Origin: Neptunomonas qingdaonensis
Lineage (GTDB): Bacteria; Pseudomonadota; Gammaproteobacteria; Pseudomonadales; Balneatricaceae
DNA length: 64,000 bases
Direction: 5' to 3'
Assembly: GCF_900113275.1 (NCBI RefSeq)
Contig: NZ_FOOU01000015.1
Coordinates: 1-64,000, forward strand
The translations under genes were made by a program, and so were the position numbers. Shown here piece by piece: positions 34,870 to 43,960 of the stretch. Position 1 is the stretch's first letter. Every line of letters starts with the position of its first letter. The notes under the pieces were generated by a model, which saw only the letters and a list, made by a program, of their open reading frames with translations, had not been told where the DNA came from and did no database searches.

Positions 34870-35649
34870 CTACATGTGTTTGACACCGGCTTCCTTCATG
34901 TAGATGTTCAGGTGAGTATCATCCATATTGCTGAACGGTGCGCCAGTCTCGGTATAAACCGTCACCTGGATATCCGCCTTGTCTTCCGTTCCCTTTTTGT
35001 AGTTCTTCAGAATAAACCGGCATTTGTACGGCCCCTTGTCCGTGAAACCTAATCTGGATAGGTTACCCAGGTATTCGACCGTGCAATAGGTGTGCAGAAC
35101 GGTTTGCCCGGCGGGCATCCCGGGGGTCTTAGTATCGAGGTAGTTCCAGATATCCTGGTATGTCTTGTTTTTGTCGCAGAAGTAATCCGTCGGATTCGCA
35201 TTGCGTATGATTATGCGATTCGATGACAGCACCAAGTAGTAATCGTGCATGGGATGGAGTTTATCGTTTGCCTTGTTGCCGCAGACCACTGGCTTACCGT
35301 TGACGACTGTTTTGACCTCACCCGGCTGCGGCTGTTGCTGTGGTCCAAGCGGTACAAACATGCTCCAGCCACTCGGATCAGGCACGCTTTTCTCCCAGCT
35401 GCCAAGATATTTAAAGTGCCAGTCCTGCTTTCTTTGAGGGAAGGGTTTCGAACCTTCGCGAAAGGTGGTCGGGACATAAGACACCGCGTTACCTCCATAA
35501 AAGGTAAACATCTGATCTTTGGGAGCCATCTGAGTTACAACGGTGCCGACATCCTTCGATGCACAACCAGTGATTGCCAGAGCCAGCCCCATAAAGGAAG
35601 CCGATCGAACAGTTGATTTCGTATTGAATCTTTTTATATTTATTAGCAT
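34870..35649 (-). CDS. Lipoprotein of unknown function
   Basis: The start is placed at the ATG at 35649 (MLINIKRFNTKS), because AGGAG lies 7 bases upstream and the signal sequence then has normal length. A longer frame begins 12 codons earlier. The product is 259 residues with a lipobox LAITGC at about residue 28, so it is a lipoprotein. The mature part has four or five Cys (VVCGNK, DYFCDKN, TYCTVEY, YKCRFI), which may form disulfides. It ends in a beta-rich region (ADIQVTVYTETGAPF). I recognise no named family. It stands alone between the bkd promoter region and a Sel1-repeat gene. Localisation firm; function unknown. Confidence 0.75.
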   Translation of the reverse strand: MLINIKRFNTKSTVRSASFMGLALAITGCASKDVGTVVTQMAPKDQMFTFYGGNAVSYVPTTFREGSKPFPQRKQDWHFKYLGSWEKSVPDPSGWSMFVPLGPQQQPQPGEVKTVVNGKPVVCGNKANDKLHPMHDYYLVLSSNRIIIRNANPTDYFCDKNKTYQDIWNYLDTKTPGMPAGQTVLHTYCTVEYLGNLSRLGFTDKGPYKCRFILKNYKKGTEDKADIQVTVYTETGAPFSNMDDTHLNIYMKEAGVKHM

Positions 35650-35861
35650 AGGAACCACTCCTGTGTGAAAAAAAAATTCTGGCAAACCTCCCGTTAATTT
35701 TGTCCTTCAGTTTTTTATAACGCACACTCAGGAAGACTTAAATGATCACGATCATAAGAATTAATCAAAACCTTCTCATAGTTTTATAAGCAGACGTCTA
35801 AGGATAGGCTTGGCATTGCTCTGAAAGCCCCGTGAATACTGGCAGGCTGATCAAGATTCTG

Positions 35862-36518
35862 TCAGTGCTTTTCTGCCCACTGCCGAGCCAGTTTTTGTGC
35901 TTCCCGGATCTGCGGGGCTGTCATCATCTTGGTAACAATTTTTAGGTTATGTGCAGCGTCTTTATGCTTGTGTGCGGCAGCAAGATTCCACCACATATGC
36001 GCTCTCACACAATCCTTAGGCACGCCTTGGCCCTGAACGTACATGAGACCCAGATTAATTTGAGCATCAGCAACGCCTTGCTCAGCCGCGGCGGTGTACC
36101 ACTTAATGGCGGCTTCATAATCCTGCGGAACACCGTGCCCCTTATGGTACATCGCCCCGAGGTTATTTTGAGCTACCGCAAATTCTTGCTCGGCAGCGGC
36201 GCTATACCACTTAATGGCGGTTTCATAATCCTGCGTTACCCCTTGGCCGTTGTCGTACATCGCCCCGAGGTTATTTTGAGCAGCTGCAAATTCTTGCTCA
36301 GCAGCGGCGGTAAACCACGTAATTGCAGCTGCATAATCCTGTGGGACCCCTCCTTGACCGCTGGAGTAGATCAGGCCGAGATTACATTGAGCATCCGCAT
36401 GCCCTTGCTCGGCCAGGGGTTGGCACTCTGCTAAGGTCATAGAAGCATGCTTACGCAGAAATGCCGAGAATAATTTTTTGAAATCATCCGCGAAAGTCAG
36501 TATTCGAGACGGGATCAT
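35862..36518 (-). CDS. Sel1-repeat (TPR-like) protein
   Basis: The start is an ATG at 36518 with AAGGA 8 bases upstream; a TTG two codons earlier is also open. The product is about 218 residues. From about residue 45 it has four Sel1-like repeats of about 36 residues, each of the pattern A-x-AQxNLGxMYxxGxGVxQDYxxAIxWYxxAAEQ. The last repeat ends in RAHMWWNLAAAHKH. The C-terminal LARQWAEKH tail is typical of the family. Sel1 proteins are protein-protein interaction scaffolds. No signal peptide is seen, so it is probably cytosolic. The repeats are nearly identical at DNA level (repeat-unit expansion). Partner unknown. Confidence 0.88.
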   Translation of the reverse strand: MIPSRILTFADDFKKLFSAFLRKHASMTLAECQPLAEQGHADAQCNLGLIYSSGQGGVPQDYAAAITWFTAAAEQEFAAAQNNLGAMYDNGQGVTQDYETAIKWYSAAAEQEFAVAQNNLGAMYHKGHGVPQDYEAAIKWYTAAAEQGVADAQINLGLMYVQGQGVPKDCVRAHMWWNLAAAHKHKDAAHNLKIVTKMMTAPQIREAQKLARQWAEKH

Positions 36519-36559
36519 ATTCAATTCCTTGTGTTTACATTCAGATCACAACGCGCGCA

Positions 36560-36630
36560 GACAGGCGTGAATAACACGCACCTTGCTAGTCTGGTCGCTG
36601 TCGACAAGCATGAGTCAAATACAAGGGGTA
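36560..36630 (-). repeat. Dispersed intergenic repeat, copy C
   Basis: The minus strand reads CTTGTCGACAGCGACCAGAC then TAGCAAGGTGCGTGTTATTC. It aligns without gaps to copy A over about 60 bases, including CCCTTGTATT upstream of the core. The core peptide frame is VDSDQTSKVRVIHACLRAL followed by a stop. It lies in the gap between the Sel1 gene and the DUF2189 gene. Confidence 0.5.
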
Positions 36631-36775
36631 AAGCAATGGCCAGGATGGCTAATGAGGTTATTCAATACTTCTCCAGAGTTGTATAGCCCGATCGCCTATG
36701 TGATCCAAAAAATAACCCGCGGCGTACATTTTTACAAATAAGAAACTATTTCCGAACAACGGACTGGAGAATACC

Positions 36776-37555
36776 ATGTCATCATTATCCTCAGAACTAC
36801 ATATAGATTTACCAGCAGATGCTACTCCCACTCCTGCCAAGGTAGAGACAACTGCGTCCTTTAGCTGGATTCAAAAAGGTGTTCAGGATTTTCTCAGTGC
36901 ACCTTTTTTAAGTGTGCTCTATGGCGCCTTGTTCGCCGGGCTATGCGCCGGGTTGTTTTTTGCCACCCTCAACGCGCCGTGGTTTACTCTGGCTTTCTTA
37001 ACCGGCCTTGTATTTATCGGCCCGTTTGTTGCTGCGGGATTGTATGCCGCGAGCCGGGACATCGAGCGGGGAATATCGCCCAGTATTGCCGGCAGCTTGC
37101 GCCTGGTAATCAAACGCAAGACCGATCTGGCACTCTTTTCACTGCTGCTGACGCTAGTATTTGCAGCCTGGATCCGCTTTTCAGCTCTGCTGCTTGCGGT
37201 TACAACCAGCACCCTTAACCCATCAGTCAATGCATACATGAGTTTGCTGTCCAGTTCAGATGGTTTGACAACTTTGGCCTTTTTTGTCGGTATCGGTCTA
37301 TTGCTGACAACTGTCGTGTTTATCTTCAGTGCAGTGGCTATCCCTTATATCCTGGATAAAAAGGTCAACTTCATCAGCGCGATGACGACGAGCTACCACA
37401 CTGTAACGGCTAATCCTGCAGCCATGTTCATCTGGGCAGCGACAATCGTTGTTTTGACAGCCATTGGAATAGCTACGGCGTTCATCGGTTTAGCCATCAT
37501 CTTTCCTGTTCTTGGGTATGCTACCTGGTACAGCTATAGAGCATTGATTAAATAA
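36776..37555 (+). CDS. DUF2189 family integral membrane protein
   Basis: The 259-residue protein has about six hydrophobic segments. After about 35 polar residues comes GVQDFLSAPFLSVLYGALFA, then PWFTLAFLTGLVFIGPFVAA and GLYAASRDIERG, a conserved DUF2189 motif. Further membrane segments lie at about 120-150, 165-195, 205-230 and 235-255. The family is inner-membrane and uncharacterised; some members sit near respiratory genes. GGAGAATACC precedes the ATG. It stands alone: upstream is copy C of the repeat and downstream a hairpin (37577-37609). Function unknown. Confidence 0.82.
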   Translation: MSSLSSELHIDLPADATPTPAKVETTASFSWIQKGVQDFLSAPFLSVLYGALFAGLCAGLFFATLNAPWFTLAFLTGLVFIGPFVAAGLYAASRDIERGISPSIAGSLRLVIKRKTDLALFSLLLTLVFAAWIRFSALLLAVTTSTLNPSVNAYMSLLSSSDGLTTLAFFVGIGLLLTTVVFIFSAVAIPYILDKKVNFISAMTTSYHTVTANPAAMFIWAATIVVLTAIGIATAFIGLAIIFPVLGYATWYSYRALIK

Positions 37556-37873
37556 TCTTGCGCAGATAGATGATTGACCGTTGTTCCATCTTACGTCGGA
37601 GCAACGGCCAATAATGGTTTCACTCCTCGCACCAAACCCTGGTTGGCTGATGCGATAATATAGCCAAACCGCATGCAGGATGTTTTCTCACGAAAACCGA
37701 TGACGTTTGTAGTTACACAGGGGATAAATTCAGTTCTAAATAATCCCGTACCTCGGGTTAATTTGACAGCACCGTATATTCATCGCAAGCTGGATCTGCA
37801 TCTGCCATTAACAAGCCACATTGCTAGTTTAGGAGTAATCTTGAATAGATGATTTATAGCTAAGGAGACAATA
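37556..37873. other. Intergenic region between DUF2189 gene and the acyl-CoA synthetase operon
   Basis: The 318-bp gap holds a hairpin with CCGTTG/CAACGG arms around 37577-37609 that may end the DUF2189 transcript. It also has a TTAATTTGACAGCACCG repeat copy (37758-37774), then the promoter region of the next operon with AAGGAG before the ATG at 37874. No gene is visible. Confidence 0.5.
37758..37774 (+). repeat. 17-bp repeat, copy 1
   Basis: TTAATTTGACAGCACCG. It shares 15 of 17 bases with 47314-47330 and is related to the inverted copy at 45824-45840. It may be an isolated terminal repeat of a lost insertion sequence. Confidence 0.4.
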
Positions 37874-39628
37874 ATGAGTTTTCCTGAGATAAAAAAATCC
37901 CCCTTAACAGCAAACGAACACAATTTAAACGACTACCAAAACACCTGTAAAGATTTCAATTGGCAGGTCGCACAACACCACCTCGCGGGCAATGACAAGC
38001 AACTCAATATTACCTATGAAGCTGTGGACAGGCATGTAGATGAAGGTTTTGGTGAGCAAATTGCGATTCGTTGGTTAAGCAAACAGAGCCAGCAAAAAGA
38101 TATCAGTTATGCTGAGCTAAAGGACCAGACTAGCCGTTTCGCTAACATCCTCGAGCGCTTTGCGATAAAAAGCAGTGATACCGTCTTTGGCCTGTGTAAT
38201 CGAGTTCCACAACTTTATATCGCCCTGCTGGGTACCCTCAAGTTTGGTGCGGTATTTTCACCGTTATTTTCTGCATTCGGGCCCGAACCCATTCGTTCAA
38301 GAATGGAGATAGGACAGGCTCGCGTATTAATTACGAGTGAGGCACTTTATCGTAAAAAGGTAATGCCTTGGCGAGATCAATTGAGTAGTTTGGAATTAGT
38401 ACTACTCTATAATGCCTCAGATAATCTACCTGAAAATTGTTACGATATTGATGCGCTATTATCCCGCAGTAGTGCTGATTTTCCAGCGCGTTTATGCCCC
38501 CCGGAACAGTTGGCCTTAGTGCACTTCACTTCCGGTACGACGGGCAAACCGAAAGGAGCCATGCATGTCCATCAAGCCGTGCTTTATCATAGTATTTCTG
38601 GCTTTTATGCGCTCGATTTAAAACCCGGAGACCGTTATTGGTGTACAGCCGATCCCGGTTGGGTCACGGGCACGTCCTACGGAATTATTGCCCCGCTTTG
38701 TAACCGTGTATGCATGATTATTGATGAGGCTGAGTTTGATGTAGAGCATTGGTATCAGCTACTCAGTGAACAGAAAATTAATGTCTGGTATACCGCTCCC
38801 ACCGCAATCCGCATGTTAATGAAAGCCGGTGAGGAGGTGGCCAAAAAATATGATCTTAGTGCATTACGTTTTATCGCCAGTGTCGGAGAACCCTTAAACC
38901 CGGAAGCCGTTGTATGGGGTCAAAAAGCATTTGGCATTCCCTTTCACGATAACTGGTGGCAAAGCGAAACTGGCGGCATCATGATCGCGAACTTTGCCAG
39001 CACCGCAGTTCGCCCGGGATCTATGGGTAAGCCCTTACCGGGTATTGAAGTCGCCATCATGCAAAAGCAAAAAGACGGCTCAATTAAACCCGCAACAGCA
39101 GCGAATGAAATTGGCGAGTTAGCCTTGAAAAAAGGGTGGCCATCTATGTTCCGCGGTTACCTGAATGAAGAGCTACGCTATCAAAAATGTTTTATTGGCG
39201 ATTGGTATCTCACTGGCGATTTAGCGATGTGTGATAACGATGGCTATTATTGGTTTGTCGGCCGCGCCGATGATGTGATCAAAAGTTCAGGACATTTAAT
39301 CGGCCCTTTTGAAGTGGAAAGTGTCTTGATGGAAGATCCTGCCGTTGCGGAGGTTGCGGTCATTGGCTTACCCGATGAGATCGCCGGAGAGGTTGTCAAA
39401 GCCTTTGTCGCTTTAAAGCCAGGACATCAAGCTGATCAGGCTTTAGCTAAAAAATTATTAGGCCATGCACGTAAACGTTTAGGGCCGGCAGTCGCCCCAA
39501 GGCAGATAGTGTTCCGGCAAAATTTGCCGAAAACCCGTAGTGGCAAAATCATGCGTCGTTTATTAAAAGCACGGGAATTAGGTTTACCCGAGGGTGATAT
39601 TTCCACTTTGGAAAGTGATGAAGCCTAG
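37874..39628 (+). CDS. acsA: Acyl-CoA synthetase, AcsA-type (acetate-CoA ligase-like)
   Basis: The 584-residue AMP-forming ligase carries the P-loop [15 protein letters not shown] at about residue 217, [16 protein letters not shown] near 260, the adenylate-binding [12 protein letters not shown] near 360, [12 protein letters not shown] near 473 and the catalytic Lys in [12 protein letters not shown] near 555. Its length matches the shorter AcsA class (about 570) rather than Acs (about 650). It activates acetate or a related short acid with ATP and CoA. AAGGAGACAATA precedes the ATG. It is followed after 162 bp by dehydrogenase genes, so both a synthetase route and a decarboxylation route to an acyl thioester are encoded together. 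Acetate is the default substrate but is not proven. Confidence 0.88.
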   Translation: MSFPEIKKSPLTANEHNLNDYQNTCKDFNWQVAQHHLAGNDKQLNITYEAVDRHVDEGFGEQIAIRWLSKQSQQKDISYAELKDQTSRFANILERFAIKSSDTVFGLCNRVPQLYIALLGTLKFGAVFSPLFSAFGPEPIRSRMEIGQARVLITSEALYRKKVMPWRDQLSSLELVLLYNASDNLPENCYDIDALLSRSSADFPARLCPPEQLALVHFTSGTTGKPKGAMHVHQAVLYHSISGFYALDLKPGDRYWCTADPGWVTGTSYGIIAPLCNRVCMIIDEAEFDVEHWYQLLSEQKINVWYTAPTAIRMLMKAGEEVAKKYDLSALRFIASVGEPLNPEAVVWGQKAFGIPFHDNWWQSETGGIMIANFASTAVRPGSMGKPLPGIEVAIMQKQKDGSIKPATAANEIGELALKKGWPSMFRGYLNEELRYQKCFIGDWYLTGDLAMCDNDGYYWFVGRADDVIKSSGHLIGPFEVESVLMEDPAVAEVAVIGLPDEIAGEVVKAFVALKPGHQADQALAKKLLGHARKRLGPAVAPRQIVFRQNLPKTRSGKIMRRLLKARELGLPEGDISTLESDEA

Positions 39629-39790
39629 GGTCAGTTTATTTTTGAAATTTGCCCCTGTTGAGTCTGAAAGTTTCTCAATGAGGGCGCGACACATGAGGTT
39701 TTGTTGTTCTCAGTGAATGGTGAGCAACGATAAACAGACCCTCATAATCGGCAAATTCATGGACAGTAAGTTTGCCAGGGAGATGAGATC

Positions 39791-40780
39791 ATGAGCAATG
39801 AAAAATTGCATATCAATCGTAGCCATCTACATTTATTACTCAAACAAATGATACGTATCAGGCGTTTTGAAGAACGTTGTGTCAGCCTGTATAGCGAAGA
39901 AAAAATTCGTGGTTTTTTGCACCTATACAATGGTGAAGAAGCCATTGCTGTGGGTGTCATGCAAGCGCTAACGGCTGAAGATGCGATACTTGCCACCTAT
40001 CGCGAACATGGCCATGCTTTGGCACGCGGGGTGCCCATGAATAGTATCATGGCAGAAATGTTTGGTAAAAAGAGTGGTTGTAGTGGCGGACGCGGCGGTT
40101 CGATGCACCTGTTTGCTAATGAACAGCGTTTTTATGGTGGCAATGCTATCGTTGCCGGCGCTTTACCATTAGCCGTTGGCATCGCATTAGGCGATAAGAT
40201 GCAGCAGAAACACACTGTCACCTGTTGTTTTTTCGGTGAAGGAGCCGTTGCTGAAGGCGAATTTCATGAAAGCTTAAATCTCGCTAAATTGTGGCAACTG
40301 CCTGTCTTATTTATCTGTGAAAACAATCGTTATGCCATGGGCACAGCCCTGGAAATAGAAGAGTCCAATCAACAAATTCATTTAAAAGCAGCGAGTTATG
40401 GCCTCTCCGCACAGGTTATTGATGGTATGAACGTAGTTGAAGTTGAACGTGCTGCAAAACTTGCTTGTTCAGCAATACGTAACGGCGCAGGACCACAATT
40501 TATAGAGTGCCAAACCTATCGCTTTCGTGGTCATTCAATGTTCGATACCCAGCTATATCGTGACAGTGCAGAAGTAAATGAATGGAAAAAAAAAGGCCCT
40601 GTCGTACAGCTAAGTCAGTGGCTGAAAAACAATCACCAAATACAAGAGGAAGAGATTCAAGCCATGGAGTTGGCAGTCGATGAGGAGATCACTGCCGCTG
40701 TCGATTTTGCGGAAGCGGCTGAAATTGAACCGCTAGAGACTCTATTGCAGCATGTTTATGGGGAGATTTCTGATGAATGA
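39791..40780 (+). CDS. pdhA: Pyruvate/acetoin dehydrogenase-type E1 alpha subunit
   Basis: The 329-residue E1alpha contains [57 protein letters not shown] and [16 protein letters not shown] (all typical of PdhA/AcoA), then the thiamine-diphosphate motif [17 protein letters not shown] ending [12 protein letters not shown]. This pattern is the pyruvate/acetoin class, different from the branched-chain E1alpha at 33019. It decarboxylates a 2-oxoacid such as pyruvate. Its stop overlaps the E1beta start by 8 bases. The gap to the synthetase gene upstream (162 bp) has no clear terminator, so one operon is likely. No lipoamide dehydrogenase is present. Confidence 0.9.
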   Translation: MSNEKLHINRSHLHLLLKQMIRIRRFEERCVSLYSEEKIRGFLHLYNGEEAIAVGVMQALTAEDAILATYREHGHALARGVPMNSIMAEMFGKKSGCSGGRGGSMHLFANEQRFYGGNAIVAGALPLAVGIALGDKMQQKHTVTCCFFGEGAVAEGEFHESLNLAKLWQLPVLFICENNRYAMGTALEIEESNQQIHLKAASYGLSAQVIDGMNVVEVERAAKLACSAIRNGAGPQFIECQTYRFRGHSMFDTQLYRDSAEVNEWKKKGPVVQLSQWLKNNHQIQEEEIQAMELAVDEEITAAVDFAEAAEIEPLETLLQHVYGEISDE

Positions 40781-41777
40781 AATAACCTTCAGAGAAGCAT
40801 TTAAAGCGGCCATAGTGGAAGCATTAAACAACGACCCGCGCGTCTTTTTAATGGGGGAAGATGTAGGAAATTATGGAGGCTGTTATGCGGTTTCCAAAGG
40901 TTTGATTGATGACTTTGGTGCGCAAAGGATCATTGATACACCTCTATCGGAATCAGGGTTTGTTGGTGCCGGCATTGGTGCTGCAATAGCGGGAATGCGT
41001 CCTATTGTTGAAGTGATGACCGTTAACTTCAGTCTGCTCGCTTTAGACCAAATCATTAATAATGCCGCAACCTTAAGGCACATGTCGGGTGGGCAGGTTT
41101 CAGTTCCGCTGGTGATTCGTATGGCCTGCGGTGCGGGCAAACAACTTGCCGCTCAACACTCGCATAGTTTTGAAGGGTTATATGCCCATATACCGGGTCT
41201 TAAGGTACTTTATCCCGGGACTATCGGCGATGCCCGTTACATGTTAGAGATGGCTTTAGCTGATCCCGACCCAGTGATCATTTTTGAACATGTGATGCTC
41301 TATAATCAACAGGCTAGCTTGCCAGAAAAACATACCGTTGCCCCCATGGAGAAAGCTGTTATCCGTAAAACCGGAACCGATTTAAGCATTATCACTTGGG
41401 GAGGTTGCTTGTTTAAAGCACTGGACGCCGCGGAGCAACTGTTAAATTTAGGCATTAACGCAGAAGTTGTTGATCTTCGCTGTTTACGACCATTAGACAG
41501 GACAACGATTTTAGATTCAGTACAGCGCACTCACAAGGCTTTGATTGTTGATGAGTCATGGAAAACGGCTGGTATGTCCGCCGAAATAAGTGCCACTATC
41601 GCCGAACAAGGGCTATGGTATTTGGATGCGCCAATTCGCCGCGTCTGTTCTACAGAAGTACCGATTCCCTACGCCACACATTTAGAGCAAGCTAGCTTAC
41701 CGCAAGTAGCCGAAATAATAGCGGTTGCACAGCAGATGATCGCAGAATCTCAGATTGCGATGGGGGACAAAGAATGA
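40773..41777 (+). CDS. pdhB: Pyruvate/acetoin dehydrogenase-type E1 beta subunit
   Basis: The start is the ATG at 40773 ([10 protein letters not shown]), with GGGGAGA 7 bases before it; an ATG at 40752 is in frame but inside E1alpha without an RBS. The product is 334 residues: [20 protein letters not shown] near 22-41, [57 protein letters not shown], and in the C-terminal domain [18 protein letters not shown]. It pairs with the E1alpha encoded just before to form the heterotetramer. Its stop overlaps the E2 ATG (ATGA), so all three subunits are translationally coupled. Confidence 0.9.
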   Translation: MNEITFREAFKAAIVEALNNDPRVFLMGEDVGNYGGCYAVSKGLIDDFGAQRIIDTPLSESGFVGAGIGAAIAGMRPIVEVMTVNFSLLALDQIINNAATLRHMSGGQVSVPLVIRMACGAGKQLAAQHSHSFEGLYAHIPGLKVLYPGTIGDARYMLEMALADPDPVIIFEHVMLYNQQASLPEKHTVAPMEKAVIRKTGTDLSIITWGGCLFKALDAAEQLLNLGINAEVVDLRCLRPLDRTTILDSVQRTHKALIVDESWKTAGMSAEISATIAEQGLWYLDAPIRRVCSTEVPIPYATHLEQASLPQVAEIIAVAQQMIAESQIAMGDKE

Positions 41778-43066
41778 CCACCAACGAGCATGATTTAAAA
41801 ATGCCCTCTTTTGGCTCAGATATGCATCAAGGCAGCTTGACCGAGTGGTTAGTTAAGGAAGGTGATCATATTAAACGGGGTGATGTGGTAGCGGTCATTG
41901 AAACAAGCAAAGGTGCCATCGAGTTAGACATATTTGAAGATGCGCAGGTGTTACAGTTGTTGGTTAAAGAGGGTGACAAAGTTGCAGTAGGCGAGCCGAT
42001 TGCGCGTTTAAGTTCAGCTACGACTACTAGTAAACCAGCAACAACTAACAAAGAAAGCACCCTGGCAACACCAGCAAAAGCGCTTGATTTAACAACGATT
42101 GAAGCACCATCAAGCCAACAAGCGCCACACAAAAACTTTGTCCTGGCAACGCCAGCAGCACGCCAGTTAGCTCAACAACAGCAGTTATCCCTCGCTGCAA
42201 TATGTGTTAATAACAACAATAGAATCGTCACCTTAGCAATGGTCGAGCAAGCAAGCCAGGATCAGGATCCGAACAGCCCCTCCTTCGTCATGACTGAAAC
42301 GCCACCTAAGCAAATCATGCCAGTCGAGAAAAATAGTGACCTAGACAGCCATCAGCATAAACAAACACAGGTAAAAACAGGCTTTGATAAGGATGCCATG
42401 CGCCAAGCGATCAGTGATACGGTGACCCGTTCAAAACGAGAAATACCGCATTATTACTTAAATCAGCGTTTAGATATAAGCGCATTACAGAATCACCTAC
42501 AGCGTTATAATAATAGCGTGCCTGTCTCGCAACGCCTGTTATTAGCGGCTCCCTTATTATGTGCCATTGCACGTTTACTAATGACCAACAAACAATTTAA
42601 TGGTGAATATCTTGAAGGAAAATTCCAGCCTGGTGAAACTGTTAATCTAGCAAACGCGATCAACTTACGCGGTGGCGGTTTAGTCATGCCGGTGATTCAT
42701 GATGCGCAAAACCTTAGCGTAGAATTGATGATGGAAGCGCTTAAACAGCAAGTTTCTCGGGCACGTAACGGGAGTTTAGTTTATTCGCAATTAAGTGGCG
42801 GCACTTGCACGGTAACCAGTATTGGCGAGCGAGGGGCTGAGCAAATGTTTGCTGTTATCTACCCTCCTCAGGTGGCAATTATTGCCCTGGGAAGTCCACA
42901 TCAGGAAATGCTGGTCATTGATGACGCAATGCACATACGTTGGGTTATTAATGCCAGTCTAGCCGCCGACCATAGAGTCAGTGATGGCCATAGTGGGGCA
43001 CGTTTTTTATATCAACTTAATCAACTATTACAAAATCCGGAAAGTTTATGGCAAACGCCAGGTTAA
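41774..43066 (+). CDS. 2-oxoacid dehydrogenase E2 (dihydrolipoamide acetyltransferase)
   Basis: The 430-residue E2 has one lipoyl domain (residues 7-80) with [15 protein letters not shown] (Lys46 as lipoyl site). After a Thr/Ala/Ser-rich linker comes an E1/E3-binding domain ([20 protein letters not shown], about 125-145; the sequence is poorly conserved). The acyltransferase core follows from about 210 ([20 protein letters not shown]), ending with [20 protein letters not shown], which keeps the catalytic His and Asp. It hands the acyl group to CoA. An acyl carrier protein gene follows after 29 bp, so transfer to ACP instead of CoA is a possibility to test. It is a different E2 from the bkd one at 30420. 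Confidence 0.9.
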   Translation: MTTNEHDLKMPSFGSDMHQGSLTEWLVKEGDHIKRGDVVAVIETSKGAIELDIFEDAQVLQLLVKEGDKVAVGEPIARLSSATTTSKPATTNKESTLATPAKALDLTTIEAPSSQQAPHKNFVLATPAARQLAQQQQLSLAAICVNNNNRIVTLAMVEQASQDQDPNSPSFVMTETPPKQIMPVEKNSDLDSHQHKQTQVKTGFDKDAMRQAISDTVTRSKREIPHYYLNQRLDISALQNHLQRYNNSVPVSQRLLLAAPLLCAIARLLMTNKQFNGEYLEGKFQPGETVNLANAINLRGGGLVMPVIHDAQNLSVELMMEALKQQVSRARNGSLVYSQLSGGTCTVTSIGERGAEQMFAVIYPPQVAIIALGSPHQEMLVIDDAMHIRWVINASLAADHRVSDGHSGARFLYQLNQLLQNPESLWQTPG

Positions 43067-43095
43067 ACTTATAAAAATAGGCATATGGAGGGTTT

Positions 43096-43335
43096 ATGGA
43101 TACGAAGCAACTAAGAGAATTGATCCTTACTGAGTTGTGTAATATCGCTCCTGAAATTGAAAAAGATGAGGTGCCTGATGATCAGGATTTCCGCGAAGCC
43201 CTGGAACTGGATTCGATGGACTTTCTTAGTTTAGTGATCGCAGTATCCCAACAAACCAAGGTCAACATTCCTGAAGTAGACTACCCAAAAGTATTAACCC
43301 TGAATGATATGATTAATTATATCAATAACAATTAG
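43096..43335 (+). CDS. Acyl carrier protein
   Basis: The 79-residue, strongly acidic four-helix protein has the phosphopantetheine site LELDSMDFLSLV with Ser40, in the place of the DSL motif of AcpP. It is not the housekeeping acpP: no fatty-acid synthesis genes are near and the motif is DSM. GGAGG lies 7 bases before the ATG. It ends the operon acsA-pdhA-pdhB-E2-acp; a hairpin follows at 43415. A dedicated carrier protein suggests that the acyl group made by the dehydrogenase or the synthetase is moved to, or stored on, a carrier for a specific purpose. That purpose is not visible here. Confidence 0.88.
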   Translation: MDTKQLRELILTELCNIAPEIEKDEVPDDQDFREALELDSMDFLSLVIAVSQQTKVNIPEVDYPKVLTLNDMINYINNN

Positions 43336-43414
43336 TGCATAAAGATAGGTGGAATTAAGTAAACTGTCCCCGAAATCACCAACGACACTGCCCGATAAAA
43401 ACAAAAATCCACAT

Positions 43415-43437
43415 ATGGCCGCAGTAGAAACGGCCAT
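43415..43437. terminator. Hairpin after the acyl carrier protein operon
   Basis: A 7-bp perfect stem ATGGCCG/CGGCCAT with a 9-base loop lies between the convergent ACP and thioesterase genes, followed by TGCTTATTT. It is a plausible but weak terminator. Confidence 0.5.
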
Positions 43438-43488
43438 TGCTTATTTCCTCGATCAATACTAAGTCGAAAAGACGCGGAACACAGTTAC

Positions 43489-43920
43489 TTAGTGAGAATA
43501 ACCTTCCATCGCATAGGCGGGGAGGTCTTTTTCCTTTGGCACTGCAATCGGACTTCCAGCTTCATCAATAGCCACAAACTTAAAGGTCGCTTCTGTAACT
43601 TTTTCGCGTGTACCAATTCTTCCCCGTCTCGCCCATGCTTCAACGTGTATATTCATAGACGAACGCCCCACCGAAATAATATCCGTATAGACACCTAAAA
43701 TATCACCCACTTTAACAGGACGAATAAAGCTCATACTATCCAGCGCCACCGTAACAACACGACTCTGCGCACGCTGCCCGGCACAGATACCCGCTGCCAT
43801 ATCCATTTGTGACAACACCCAACCACCAAAGATATCACCTGAAGGATTGGTATCGGCAGGCATAGCGATGGTGCGCGTCGTTAAACGGCCTCTTGTTTCC
43901 TCGATAGACATAAATCTCAC
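43489..43920 (-). CDS. yciA: Acyl-CoA thioesterase, YciA-like hotdog protein
   Basis: The 143-residue single hotdog domain has RTIAMPADTNPSGDIFGGWV (about 16-35) with the catalytic Asp of NPSGDIFGG, then LSQMDMAAGICAGQRAQ on the long helix and VALDSMSFIRPVKVGDILGV. This is the layout of YciA, which hydrolyses short- to medium-chain acyl-CoAs in the cytosol. Its position convergent to the synthetase/ACP operon may be coincidental. No RBS anomaly: an AGGTGAG lies before the ATG at 43920. Confident for family. Confidence 0.9.
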   Translation of the reverse strand: MRFMSIEETRGRLTTRTIAMPADTNPSGDIFGGWVLSQMDMAAGICAGQRAQSRVVTVALDSMSFIRPVKVGDILGVYTDIISVGRSSMNIHVEAWARRGRIGTREKVTEATFKFVAIDEAGSPIAVPKEKDLPAYAMEGYSH

Positions 43921-43960
43921 CTTGAATTTACTTAAATACTAATAATGAAGGTAACATGAG

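Noticed and set aside
12340-43371. TAAA-like sequence followed by CTGTCCCC at 12340, 43360 and, inverted, at 28243.
   Set aside because: Short, degenerate and of a kind common in gammaproteobacterial intergenic DNA. No structure or mobile gene accompanies it here.
43369-43461. Short plus-strand frame ending AAVETAIAYFLDQY after the acyl carrier protein gene.
   Set aside because: No RBS and only about 35 codons; it overlaps the hairpin at 43415-43437. It could be a gene remnant but cannot be supported.
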